Below the pieces are notes generated by a model, which saw nothing but the letters and a program-made list of their open reading frames with translations, searched no databases and was not told the DNA's origin. From Pseudomonas sp. A34-9 (GTDB taxonomy: Bacteria > Pseudomonadota > Gammaproteobacteria > Pseudomonadales > Pseudomonadaceae), in the NCBI RefSeq assembly GCF_029543085.1, contig NZ_CP119967.1, positions 1,700,501-1,764,500 on the forward strand: a stretch of DNA of 64,000 nt, in the 5' to 3' direction. Below, piece by piece: positions 45,769 to 53,744 of the stretch. The number at the start of each line of letters is the position of its first letter. Within the stretch, counting starts at the first letter, position 1. Position numbers and translations under genes: made by a program.

Positions 45769-46368
45769 ATGTCCCGCGTTCTGATCATCGAAAGCAGCGC
45801 CCGCCAGCAAGACTCGGTTTCCCGTCAACTGACCCAGACCTTTATCAGTCAGTGGAAAGCGGCGCACCCGGCCGATCAGATCACCGTGCGTGACCTCGCC
45901 GTGAATCCGGTGCCACACCTGGACAGCAATCTGCTGGGTGGCTGGATGAAGCCTGCCGAGCAGCGCAACGCCAACGAGCAATCGTCGCTGGACCGCTCCA
46001 ACGAATTGACCGATGAACTGCTCGCCGCCGACGTGCTGGTCATGGCCGCGCCGATGTACAACTTCGCCATTCCGAGCACCCTCAAGGCCTGGCTCGACCA
46101 CGTGCTGCGTGCCGGCGTGACCTTCAAGTACACCGAAACCGGCCCGCAAGGCCTGCTCAGCGGCAAACGGGCTTACGTACTGACCGCTCGCGGCGGCATC
46201 TACGCCGGCGGCCCGGCGGATCATCAGGAACCCTACCTGCGTCAGGTCATGGGCTTCATCGGCATCAACGACGTGACGTTCATTCACGCCGAAGGCATGA
46301 ACCTCGGTGGCGACTTCCAGGAGAAGGGCCTGAATCAGGCCAACGCCAAGCTGTCCCAGGTCGCTTGA
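45769..46368 (+). CDS. azoR: FMN-dependent NADH-azoreductase
   Basis: A 199-residue flavodoxin-fold quinone/azo reductase. The FMN loop is SSARQQDSVSRQL (about 9-21), PMYNFAIPSTLKAWLDHV (about 88-105) and TARGGIYAGG (about 139-148). It reduces quinones and azo dyes with NADH. A ribosome site GGAGG precedes the ATG. An intrinsic terminator follows. Confidence 0.92.
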   Translation: MSRVLIIESSARQQDSVSRQLTQTFISQWKAAHPADQITVRDLAVNPVPHLDSNLLGGWMKPAEQRNANEQSSLDRSNELTDELLAADVLVMAAPMYNFAIPSTLKAWLDHVLRAGVTFKYTETGPQGLLSGKRAYVLTARGGIYAGGPADHQEPYLRQVMGFIGINDVTFIHAEGMNLGGDFQEKGLNQANAKLSQVA

Positions 46369-46476
46369 TATGTTAATCGCCAGATAATCGCCGATTGTTT
46401 AAGTGACCTGGCGCAACCCCTTCAAGGCTCTACGCGCATCGAACCTCCCTTTGCACTTGTTGCTCCTGAGTGCTGT

Positions 46477-46516
46477 AGCCCGATTGAACGCATTAGCGAG
46501 ATCGGGCTTTTTTTTG
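46477..46516 (+). terminator. Rho-independent terminator after azoR
   Basis: AGCCCGAT (46477-46484) pairs with ATCGGGCT (46501-46508) and is followed by a run of T residues. Confidence 0.85.
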
Positions 46517-46548
46517 CCCGGAAATTCTGTAGCTCACACATAACCCTT

Positions 46549-46628
46549 TGTAGGAGCTGCCGCAGGCTGCGATCTTTTGATTGTAAAAAACAAGATCAAA
46601 AGATCGCAGCCTGCGGCAGCTCCTACAG
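46549..46628. repeat. REPIN, TGTAGGAGCTGC family
   Basis: TGTAGGAGCTGCCGCAGGCT and AGCCTGCGGCAGCTCCTACA are exact partners; the inner GATCTTTTGAT and ATCAAAAGATC also pair. Confidence 0.92.
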
Positions 46629-46694
46629 GGGATTTGTGTTGGTTGCAGGATGTAAAACCCGCTATCGTCGCCGCCATTCGATTTCGAGGCGAGC

Positions 46695-47552
46695 ATGGGC
46701 TATCTACTTTTTGTCACGCTGATCCAGGCGTTTTCCTTCAGTCTGATCGGCGAATACCTGGCCGGTCACGTCGACAGTTACTTCGCGGTGCTGGTGCGTG
46801 TGGTGCTGGCCGGGCTGGTGTTCATTCCACTGACCCGCTGGCGCTCGGTGGAACCTTCGTTCATGCGCGGCATGCTGCTGATCGGCGCGTTGCAGTTCGG
46901 GGTGACCTACGTCTGCCTGTACCTGAGTTTCCGCGTGCTGACGGTGCCGGAAGTGTTGCTGTTCACCATCCTCACACCGCTGCATGTGACCCTGATCGAA
47001 GACGCACTGAACCGGCGCTTCAACCCCTGGGCGCTGATCGCCGCGCTGGTGGCGGTGGGCGGGGCGGCGGTGATTCGTTTCGACAGCATCAACCCGGACT
47101 TCTTCATGGGCTTCCTGCTGCTGCAACTGGCCAACTTCACCTACGCCGCCGGCCAGGTGATGTACAAGCATCTGGTGGCGAAACATCCGAGCGATCTGCC
47201 GCATTACCGGCGTTTCGGCTTCTTCTATCTCGGCGCGCTGGCGGTGGTGCTGCCAGCATTCCTGATGTTCGGCAAAGCCAACTTCCTTCCGGAAGCGCCG
47301 CTGCAGTGGGGCGTGTTGCTGTTCCTTGGCCTGGTCTCGACCGCGCTGGGCATGTATTGGTGGAACAAGGGCGCGTGCATGGTCAACGGCGGCACGCTGG
47401 CGGTGATGAACAATCTGCATGTGCCGGTGGGTTTGCTGCTGAATTTGCTGATCTGGAATCAGCATGAGGAACTGGGGCGGTTGTTCCTTGGCGGGAGTGT
47501 GATTTTGATGGCGGTGTGGATCAGCCGACTGGGTATCAGACGCACCGTATAA
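46695..47552 (+). CDS. EamA/DMT-family transporter
   Basis: A 285-residue ten-helix carrier with EamA repeats at about 5-130 and 140-275 (LLQLANFTYAAGQVMYKHLV opens the second). The family member in pseudomonads is often called a carboxylate/amino acid/amine transporter. The substrate is not shown. It sits alone between two REPINs. Confidence 0.84.
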   Translation: MGYLLFVTLIQAFSFSLIGEYLAGHVDSYFAVLVRVVLAGLVFIPLTRWRSVEPSFMRGMLLIGALQFGVTYVCLYLSFRVLTVPEVLLFTILTPLHVTLIEDALNRRFNPWALIAALVAVGGAAVIRFDSINPDFFMGFLLLQLANFTYAAGQVMYKHLVAKHPSDLPHYRRFGFFYLGALAVVLPAFLMFGKANFLPEAPLQWGVLLFLGLVSTALGMYWWNKGACMVNGGTLAVMNNLHVPVGLLLNLLIWNQHEELGRLFLGGSVILMAVWISRLGIRRTV

Positions 47553-47555
47553 CCC

Positions 47556-47632
47556 TTGTAGGAGCTGCCGCAGGCTGCGATGTTTTGATCTTTAAAGTCA
47601 AAAAGATCGCAGCCTGCGGCAGCTCCTGCACG
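47556..47632. repeat. REPIN, TGTAGGAGCTGC family
   Basis: TTGTAGGAGCTGCCGCAGGC and GCCTGCGGCAGCTCCTGCA are inverted partners with one changed base. It lies between the convergent EamA and mechanosensitive channel genes. Confidence 0.85.
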
Positions 47633-47642
47633 GGATTGTGGG

Positions 47643-48941
47643 TTACAGGAGATGTTTCTGCGGCTCCGGAATGCTGGCCGCGCCGAGCACCGCCGGCAAT
47701 AACCCCGAACGCAAATCCCCACCACTCGGCTGCTGATAAAGACTCAGCCCAAACTCCGGCAACACCGCCAGCAGATAATCAAAAATATCCCCCTGAATCC
47801 GCTCGTAATCGGCCCACGCCGTAGTGCGGGTGAAGCAGTAAATCTCCAGCGGAATGCCCTGCGCCGTGGTCTGCATCTGGCGGACCATGCAGGTCATGTT
47901 CGGCTGAATCTCCGGATGACTCTTCAGATACGCCAGCGCATAGGCGCGGAAGGTGCCGATATTGGTCATGCGCCGGCGGTTGGCTGACATTGCCGCAACA
48001 TTGCCCTGGGCTTCGTTCCACGCCTTGAGTTCGGCTTTCTTGCGGCTCATGTAGTCGGTCAGCAGGTGCACCTGGGAGAGCTTTTCTTCTTCGTCGTCAC
48101 GGATGAAGCGCACGCCGCTGGCGTCGATGAACAGGCTGCGCTTGATCCGGCGCCCGCCCGATTGCTGCATGCCGCGCCAGTTCTTGAACGACTCGGACAT
48201 CAGTCGCCAGGTCGGGATCGAGACGATGGTCTTGTCGAAATTCTGCACCTTGACCGTGTGCAGGGTGATGTCGACCACGTCGCCATCGGCGCCGACTTGC
48301 GGCATCTCGATCCAGTCGCCGACCCGCAACATGTCGTTGCTGGTCAACTGCACGCTGGCAACGAATGACAGCAGGGTGTCCTTGTAGACCAACAGAATCA
48401 CCGCCGACATCGCACCCAGACCGGACAGCAACAACAGCGGCGAGCGGTCGATCAGTGTGGCGACGATGATGATCGCGCCGAACACGTACAAAACCATTTT
48501 CGCCAGCTGCACGTAGCCTTTGATCGAACGCGTACGGGCGTGTTCGGTACGTGCATAGATGTCGAGCAGGGCGTTGAGCAGGGCGCTGACCGCCAGCAGC
48601 AGGAACAGAATGGTGAACGACAGCGCCACATTGCCAAGGAAGGTCATGGCGGTCTTGCTCAGTTCCGGTACCAGGTGCAGGCCGAACTGAATGACCAGCG
48701 ACGGCGTCATCTGCGCCAGGCGCTGAAACACCTTGTTGTGGCGAAAGTCATTGATCCAGTGCAGCGCCGGCTGGCGGCCGAGCATGCGGCTGGCGTGCAG
48801 GATCAGATAACGTGCCACTCGTCCGAGTATCAGCGCGAACACCAGCAACACCGTCAGGGCGAGGCCGGCTTGCAAAAACGGATGCTGTTCGAGGGTGCCC
48901 CAGAGGTCCTGGGCGTTGAGCCAGAGCTGTTTGAAATCCAT
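47643..48941 (-). CDS. mechanosensitive ion channel, YbdG (MscM)-like
   Basis: A 432-residue protein with five membrane helices in the first 190 residues, an MscS pore/beta domain (LLLLSGLGAMSAVILLVYKD then TLLSFVASVQLTSNDMLRVG, about 168-207, the latter leading into DWIEMPQVGADGDVVDI) and a cytoplasmic domain. It resembles E. coli YbdG, a miniconductance channel for osmotic protection. The MscS-type sequence IPTWRLMSESFKNW is also typical. Confidence 0.88.
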   Translation of the reverse strand: MDFKQLWLNAQDLWGTLEQHPFLQAGLALTVLLVFALILGRVARYLILHASRMLGRQPALHWINDFRHNKVFQRLAQMTPSLVIQFGLHLVPELSKTAMTFLGNVALSFTILFLLLAVSALLNALLDIYARTEHARTRSIKGYVQLAKMVLYVFGAIIIVATLIDRSPLLLLSGLGAMSAVILLVYKDTLLSFVASVQLTSNDMLRVGDWIEMPQVGADGDVVDITLHTVKVQNFDKTIVSIPTWRLMSESFKNWRGMQQSGGRRIKRSLFIDASGVRFIRDDEEEKLSQVHLLTDYMSRKKAELKAWNEAQGNVAAMSANRRRMTNIGTFRAYALAYLKSHPEIQPNMTCMVRQMQTTAQGIPLEIYCFTRTTAWADYERIQGDIFDYLLAVLPEFGLSLYQQPSGGDLRSGLLPAVLGAASIPEPQKHLL

Positions 48942-49132
48942 ATGAGCAACGATTCTTCTGTAAGACGCGATGGGCGATTAGAGCATTTAAGCCGCTGTGT
49001 ATTACCGTAAGAGACAAATCGAGCAACAAAAAAGCCACTGATTACGTCCGTTTGCACAAAGAAACTCGGCCTGAGCGCTCGAAACCGGTAACCTATGCAG
49101 CTGTTTTTTTGCATATCTTCGAGGTAGCACCC

Positions 49133-50473
49133 GTGTTTTCCCAATTCGCCCTGCACGAACGCCTGCTTAAAGCTGTGGCCGAGCTGAAATTTGTCGAGCC
49201 AACGCCTGTGCAAGCCGCGGCCATCCCGCTGGCGCTCCAAGGGCGTGATCTGCGGGTGACGGCGCAAACCGGTAGCGGCAAAACCGCCGCTTTCGTTCTG
49301 CCAATCCTCAATCGCCTGATCGGCCCGGCCAAGGTTCGCGTCAGCATCAAGACGCTGATTCTGCTGCCGACCCGCGAGCTGGCCCAGCAGACGTTGAAGG
49401 AAGTCGAGCGCTTTTCGCAGTTCACTTTCATCAAGTCCGGCCTGATCACCGGCGGTGAAGACTTCAAGGTCCAGGCCGCGATGCTGCGCAAAGTGCCGGA
49501 CATCCTCATCGGCACCCCGGGCCGGATGATCGAGCAACTCAACGCCGGCAACCTCGACCTCAAAGAAGTCGAAGTACTGGTACTCGACGAAGCCGACCGC
49601 ATGCTCGACATGGGTTTTGCCGAAGACGTCCAGCGTCTGGTCGACGAATGCCCGAACCGTCAGCAGACCATGCTGTTCTCGGCCACCACCGGTGGTTCCG
49701 GCCTGCGCGACATGATCGGCAAGGTGCTGAACAACCCTGAGCACTTGCAGCTCAACGCCGTCAGCCAGCTGAACTCGACCACCCGTCAGCAAATCATCAC
49801 TGCCGACCACAATCAGCACAAAGAGCAGATTGTGAACTGGCTGCTGGCCAACGAGACCTACCAGAAGGCCATCGTCTTCACCAACACCCGCGCCATGGCC
49901 GACCGTATCTACGGCCGCCTTGTGGCTCAGGAATACAAAGCGTTCGTGCTGCACGGTGAGAAAGACCAAAAGGATCGCAAACTGGCGATCGACCGTCTGA
50001 AGCAGGGCGGCGTGAAGATTCTGGTCGCGACCGACGTCGCGGCTCGTGGTCTGGACGTAGATGGTCTGGATCTGGTGATCAACTTCGACATGCCACGCAG
50101 CGGCGACGAATACGTGCACCGCATCGGTCGTACCGGCCGTGCCGGTAACGACGGTCTGGCGATCTCGCTGATCTGCCACGGCGACTGGAACCTGATGTCG
50201 AGCATCGAGCGCTACCTGAAGCAGAGCTTCGAGCGCCGCACCATCAAGGAAGTCAAAGGCACCTACGGCGGACCGAAAAAGGTCAAGGCTTCGGGCAAAG
50301 CTGTTGGCGTGAAGAAGAAAAAGACTGACGCCAAAGGCGACAAGAAGAAAACCGCTGCCAAGACGCCGACCAAGCGCAAGAGCGCCAACCGTCCGAAGCC
50401 GGACTCGTTGGTCAGCAGCGATGGCATGGCCCCGCTCAAGCGCCGCAAGCCGGCAGAGCCTGCGGCTGAGTAA
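49133..50473 (+). CDS. DEAD-box RNA helicase
   Basis: A 446-residue RNA helicase with Q motif (FVEPTPVQAAAIP), Walker A AQTGSGKT (about 45-52), PTRELA, DEAD (LVLDEADRML, about 154), SAT, and HRIGRTGR (about 327-334), then a basic, Lys/Ala-rich tail (KVKASGKAVGVKKKKTDAKG) from about 380. It is near SrmB/RhlE-type helicases of pseudomonads used in ribosome assembly. Start GTG at 49133 with GAGGT seven bases upstream. A terminator follows. Confidence 0.92.
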   Translation: MFSQFALHERLLKAVAELKFVEPTPVQAAAIPLALQGRDLRVTAQTGSGKTAAFVLPILNRLIGPAKVRVSIKTLILLPTRELAQQTLKEVERFSQFTFIKSGLITGGEDFKVQAAMLRKVPDILIGTPGRMIEQLNAGNLDLKEVEVLVLDEADRMLDMGFAEDVQRLVDECPNRQQTMLFSATTGGSGLRDMIGKVLNNPEHLQLNAVSQLNSTTRQQIITADHNQHKEQIVNWLLANETYQKAIVFTNTRAMADRIYGRLVAQEYKAFVLHGEKDQKDRKLAIDRLKQGGVKILVATDVAARGLDVDGLDLVINFDMPRSGDEYVHRIGRTGRAGNDGLAISLICHGDWNLMSSIERYLKQSFERRTIKEVKGTYGGPKKVKASGKAVGVKKKKTDAKGDKKKTAAKTPTKRKSANRPKPDSLVSSDGMAPLKRRKPAEPAAE

Positions 50474-50490
50474 GCTTTTCAGGCGTGCAT

Positions 50491-50523
50491 AAAAAACCCG
50501 GACAGTGTCCGGGTTTTTTTTCG
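50491..50523 (+). terminator. Rho-independent terminator after the DEAD-box gene
   Basis: AAAAAACCCGGAC (50491-50503) and GTCCGGGTTTTTT (50507-50519) make a long stem with a three-base loop; A- and T-tracts allow function on both strands. Confidence 0.92.
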
Positions 50524-50527
50524 TCCA

Positions 50528-51127
50528 TCAGTTGCCGAGCTGGCCACTGGTGTCGGCGTCAAAGCGCCGCTTGGCCTGATCCGCCGCCGGTTTCAATGCG
50601 GCGAGCAGGGCTGCTTCGCTGTACAACCCGGTAACCGCCAATGCCTTGGGCGTCGGCTTGATCGGGATCAGCACATCTTCACCGCCGGCATGCAGCCAGA
50701 TCGCCACAACGTGCAGTGCCGAGACAAACAGCACGCGCAACTCAAGGGATTTGCCCTGTAGTGACGGTGCTTGCTCTGCCAGCTTCAGCGCAGCGATTGT
50801 CGCGGCGGCGTGATCGCCGTGGTTCAACGAGGCGAACTCGACGTGACCGCGTACCTCAGCCAATTGCGCATCGGCAATTGTCACGCCGTCGGCAAACACC
50901 AGGTAATGCCAGTCGCCGAGGCGGGCCTCTTTCAGGCCTTTGCCGTGGCTCAGGTCATCCAGACTGAGCGAGTAGCCACGGTAGGCCTCACTGAGGCTGA
51001 TCTTCGCAGGTGCTGCGTTGGCGAATTGGCTATTAGCGCCAAAGCCTTGGGTTTGCAAAGCGGCTTGCAGCGCCGGACGCAGAGTCTGTACGCCGTTGGA
51101 AGGCGCCTTTGGATAAGTCAGTTGCAT
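50528..51127 (-). CDS. unknown protein, partner of the papain-like peptidase
   Basis: A 199-residue soluble protein without signal peptide that I do not recognise. It starts 12 bases after the peptidase stop with GGAGG eight bases before the ATG, so the two genes form one operon. The text shows alternating Ala/Leu-rich helices (LRPALQAALQTQG, HAAATIAALKLAEQAP) and a central DWHYLVFADGVTIADAQLAE block. It could be an inhibitor, a chaperone or a substrate of the peptidase; the sequence does not decide. Confidence 0.75.
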   Translation of the reverse strand: MQLTYPKAPSNGVQTLRPALQAALQTQGFGANSQFANAAPAKISLSEAYRGYSLSLDDLSHGKGLKEARLGDWHYLVFADGVTIADAQLAEVRGHVEFASLNHGDHAAATIAALKLAEQAPSLQGKSLELRVLFVSALHVVAIWLHAGGEDVLIPIKPTPKALAVTGLYSEAALLAALKPAADQAKRRFDADTSGQLGN

Positions 51128-51139
51128 GATGTCGCCCTC

Positions 51140-51724
51140 CTAGTTTTTGACGGTGAAGTAGGTATGAGTCCAGTTGCCGCCGCCGTTGTAGGCGCGGGGA
51201 AAGGCATTCAGCGCACGGGTCGAATAGCCGTAGATCGAGTCTGCGACCAGCACGTAATCGCCGTTGGTGCCGTAGATCGTCAGGAAGTGCGCACCGCCGC
51301 CGTACCAGGCGCAACGCAAGCCGACCGGGCGGCCCATGCTGATCTGGTTCTGAATGGCCGACATCTGTAGCGAACCCTGATTCATGCCGTTGTAGCTGCG
51401 GGTGGTTTGCAGCGCCGAATCCAGATAGCCGTAAACGTTGCACGGCCCCGGCTGATTGCAGCAGTTGCGATCGAGTTGGGTGCTGGCCACGCCGCACTGA
51501 GTCCAGTTGCCGGTGCCGTAATAATTGCCGACCGAGGCGGAAACGGCCGCCCAGCACCAGTTGGTCTGGGTCTGTTTCTGCATGTTGAAGTTGAGGCTGC
51601 CAGCGGCGAAGGCGCTGATCTGTTCAGCGGTTTCGACTTCGGCGAGTTGCGGGTCAAGCAGATGGCCGGCCAGGCACCTTGGCAGTGATTCGCCGGTGAA
51701 TCGTGTTGCTTCTGTGGTTAACAT
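51140..51724 (-). CDS. papain-like cysteine peptidase (AvrRpt2/C70-like family)
   Basis: A 194-residue protein with the papain-type block QTQTNWCWAAVSASVGNYYG (catalytic Cys57, oxyanion Gln nearby), His146 in GGGAHFLTIYG and Asp162 in LVADSIYG, in the Cys-His-Asp order of clan CA. PF12385-type (AvrRpt2-like) proteins share this pattern (recalled). There is no signal peptide; the first about 48 residues may be a propeptide or localisation segment. A strong ribosome site GGAGG precedes the ATG at 51724. It is the first gene of a two-gene operon. Several extra Cys (87, 95, 138) lie in the middle. Confidence 0.82.
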   Translation of the reverse strand: MLTTEATRFTGESLPRCLAGHLLDPQLAEVETAEQISAFAAGSLNFNMQKQTQTNWCWAAVSASVGNYYGTGNWTQCGVASTQLDRNCCNQPGPCNVYGYLDSALQTTRSYNGMNQGSLQMSAIQNQISMGRPVGLRCAWYGGGAHFLTIYGTNGDYVLVADSIYGYSTRALNAFPRAYNGGGNWTHTYFTVKN

Positions 51725-51855
51725 TTTTTCAATCCTCCATGAATGAAAACAAGCGTCCCGCTTGTGGGGGTGTTGCCGAGCGATCGGCGCTTGAGGGTTG
51801 CCATCTCCGATGGCGGTTGCCGATCTCCTTGCTCGATGTAACCGTAGTCACGAAT

Positions 51856-51890
51856 ATGCATTTGTGCAAATAAATAAATGCATTTGTGCA
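51856..51890. promoter_or_regulatory. tandem 13-bp repeats upstream of the peptidase operon
   Basis: ATGCATTTGTGCA occurs at 51856-51868 and again at 51878-51890, 22 bases apart start to start, about two helical turns. Each unit has dyad symmetry in TGCA-TTTG-TGCA. They lie about 130-165 bases before the start at 51724 and look like a two-site operator. Confidence 0.55.
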
Positions 51891-51900
51891 TTTTTGAGGT

Positions 51901-51971
51901 CAAAAGATCGCAGCCTGCGGCAGCTCCTACAGGGTTTGGTGTAGGAGCTGCCGCAGGCTGCGATCTTTTGC
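51901..51971. repeat. REPIN in head-to-head order
   Basis: CAAAAGATCGCAGCCTGCGG then CAGCTCCTACA, a short centre, and TGTAGGAGCTGCCGCAGGCT leading to GATCTTTTG are exact partners. The unit order is inverted compared with most other copies here, so the TGTAGGAG ends face inward. Confidence 0.9.
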
Positions 51972-51973
51972 TT

Positions 51974-52249
51974 TCAGCTTTCGGTTTTTTTCTCGGCGGT
52001 ATCCAGTTCTTTCAAGCGCTGATCAATCAACTGGCACTTGTCCGGCAAATCCTTGCTGGCCGTACCCAGATCCATTTTCTGCAACTCGGCATTGATCTCT
52101 TTGGCCTTGGCCGGATTCTGCTCGGTGAGCTTGGCGACTTCCTTGGCCAGTTGTTCACGTTTGGCAGTGGCTTCTTCTGGCGTGCAGGCCCAGACGGGCA
52201 GGGCGCAGACCAGGGTGGCAGCGAGGGTGAGCTTGATCAGGGTTTTCAT
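51974..52249 (-). CDS. small secreted coiled-coil protein (91 residues)
   Basis: A signal peptide (MKTLIKLTLAATLVCALPVWA-CT) precedes a helical, Lys/Glu-rich mature part (EATAKREQLAKEVAKLTEQN) with two Cys (22 and 72) that could bridge. It ends next to the REPIN. The family is present in Pseudomonas without known function. Confidence 0.78.
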   Translation of the reverse strand: MKTLIKLTLAATLVCALPVWACTPEEATAKREQLAKEVAKLTEQNPAKAKEINAELQKMDLGTASKDLPDKCQLIDQRLKELDTAEKKTES

Positions 52250-52320
52250 CGGGGCAGGCCTCAGTTCCGGTTAAGGCGGGTTAACCGGTTGAGGCCTTGA
52301 GCACGGGAAAAGTTCAGTGC

Positions 52321-53058
52321 TTATCGTTGTTCGTGGCAGCAGCTCGATTTGGCACCCTGCTCATACCGATCATGATGCCGCACCCACTCCATGATTTCGT
52401 CTTCATTGCGGCCCTTGGGCGTGAGGTCGAGGTAGTTGTAGGCGCCGACCAGCATGTCGAGACCGCGGGCATAGGTTGAGTACGTGTGGAAAATGTCGCC
52501 ATTCGCGTTGCGGTAAAACACGCTCAGGCCCGGCATTTCCTCCTCGGCGCTGTCAGTTTTTTCGTAGTTGTAAGTAGCCTTTCCTGCTGCGACATCGTCG
52601 GCACGGGCGCATACATCGAAGTCATAGTTGAAGTCGCAGCCTTCTGAAGACACCCAGTCGAACTTCCAGCCCATGCGCTGTTTGAAGGCCTGAAACTCGT
52701 TGAATGGCGCGTGAGAAACAGCAACCACAGCGATGTCGTGATGGGCCAGATGCTGGTTGGCGCCATCAATGTGGTCGCTGAGAAACGAGCAACCCTGGCA
52801 GCCTTCCTCCCAGCCTTTGGCAAACATGAAGTGGTAAACGATCAACTGGCTGTGTTTGCCGAACAGATCGGCGAGTTTCAGTTCGCCGTTCGGGCCTTGA
52901 AAACGGTAATCCTTGTCGACTTTTACCCATGGCAACGCGCGACGTTCGGCGCTGAGGCGGTCGCGTTCCCGGGTGAAGGCTTTTTCGTGGGCGAGGTGCT
53001 GTTTGCGGGCGGTGAGCCATTCTTCGCGCGATACCACGGGATGATTCTCAACGTTCAT
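52321..53058 (-). CDS. DUF899 thioredoxin-like protein
   Basis: A 245-residue protein of the DUF899 family: EEWLTARKQHLAHEKAFTRE at the N-terminus, LADLFGKHSQLIVYHFMFAK, then CQGCSFLSDHIDGA (about 89-102) with a CxxC motif, and EEEMPGLSVFYRNANGDIFH. The fold is thioredoxin-like; the role is not known. It ends in CCHEQR. A GACCG-type palindrome lies about 70 bases upstream of its start. Confidence 0.88.
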   Translation of the reverse strand: MNVENHPVVSREEWLTARKQHLAHEKAFTRERDRLSAERRALPWVKVDKDYRFQGPNGELKLADLFGKHSQLIVYHFMFAKGWEEGCQGCSFLSDHIDGANQHLAHHDIAVVAVSHAPFNEFQAFKQRMGWKFDWVSSEGCDFNYDFDVCARADDVAAGKATYNYEKTDSAEEEMPGLSVFYRNANGDIFHTYSTYARGLDMLVGAYNYLDLTPKGRNEDEIMEWVRHHDRYEQGAKSSCCHEQR

Positions 53059-53126
53059 GATGATTTCTCCTGCGGGTTGAAACCGGCTGCCTCAGACTAG
53101 TCGTTTAACGCTGGGGCAAATCGACA

Positions 53127-53137
53127 GACCGCCGGTC
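53127..53137. promoter_or_regulatory. TetR-type palindrome between DUF899 and DUF2513 genes
   Basis: GACCG-C-CGGTC is a perfect palindrome 69 bases upstream of the DUF899 start and 96 bases upstream of the DUF2513 start, in the divergent intergenic region. The half-site is the same as in the aceK leader at 28350-28361. Confidence 0.4.
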
Positions 53138-53232
53138 GGTCGCCGCGCGAGATGCGGCTGAACGGCTGCGCGCCACTCCGGTCACAACCTATGAACGCGC
53201 CATTCATCACGCGCACCGGAGGTTGTATCAGG

Positions 53233-53625
53233 ATGACGACTTATAACTGGGATTTGATTGAACGCTTGCTGCACGAAGTGCAGAACAGCGCCGGCCACAG
53301 TTTCGCTCCACGGGCTTATGCCGAAGACTACGCGGCGGCGAAAGCCAGTGCGGGCGAGCCGATCGAGAACCTCGATCACTTGAAGACGCTGGCCTGTGAT
53401 TATGAGCGTTTGCTGCTCCTGCGCGGCTACATCGCACCGCGTCCGGATGAGGAGGGCAGCACGGGAAACAATTTTGTACTGACGCCGCGCGGGTCCAGCC
53501 TGCTGAGCCTGATCGACAGCAGCATTCCCGGTAATGATCATCCGCGCCAGGTGCTGGATGAGCAGGACGATGCGCTAGCCGAGGCGACGTTTGATGAGGT
53601 GGCGTCTAAAGCCCAGATCGCCTAA
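53233..53625 (+). CDS. DUF2513 family protein
   Basis: A 130-residue protein that begins MTTYNWDLIERLLHEVQNSA, like the winged-helix DUF2513 proteins, with LDHLKTLACDYERLLLLRGY in the middle and LTPRGSSLLSLI near the wing. It may be a DNA-binding regulator or phage-type protein. GGAGG upstream supports the ATG at 53233. Confidence 0.75.
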   Translation: MTTYNWDLIERLLHEVQNSAGHSFAPRAYAEDYAAAKASAGEPIENLDHLKTLACDYERLLLLRGYIAPRPDEEGSTGNNFVLTPRGSSLLSLIDSSIPGNDHPRQVLDEQDDALAEATFDEVASKAQIA

Positions 53626-53638
53626 GCCCACGCCCCCC

Positions 53639-53728
53639 TGTAGGAGTGAGCCTGCTCGCGATAGCGGTTTCCCAGTCAACATTGATATCACTGGAAGTCC
53701 GCTATCGCGAGCAGGCTCACTCCTACAA
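53639..53728. repeat. REPIN, TGTAGGAGTGAGCC variant
   Basis: TGTAGGAGTGAGCCTGCTCG and CGAGCAGGCTCACTCCTACA are exact inverted partners; the inner CGATAGCGG and CCGCTATCG also pair. Confidence 0.9.
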
Positions 53729-53744
53729 TGGGATTCGGGCATGT

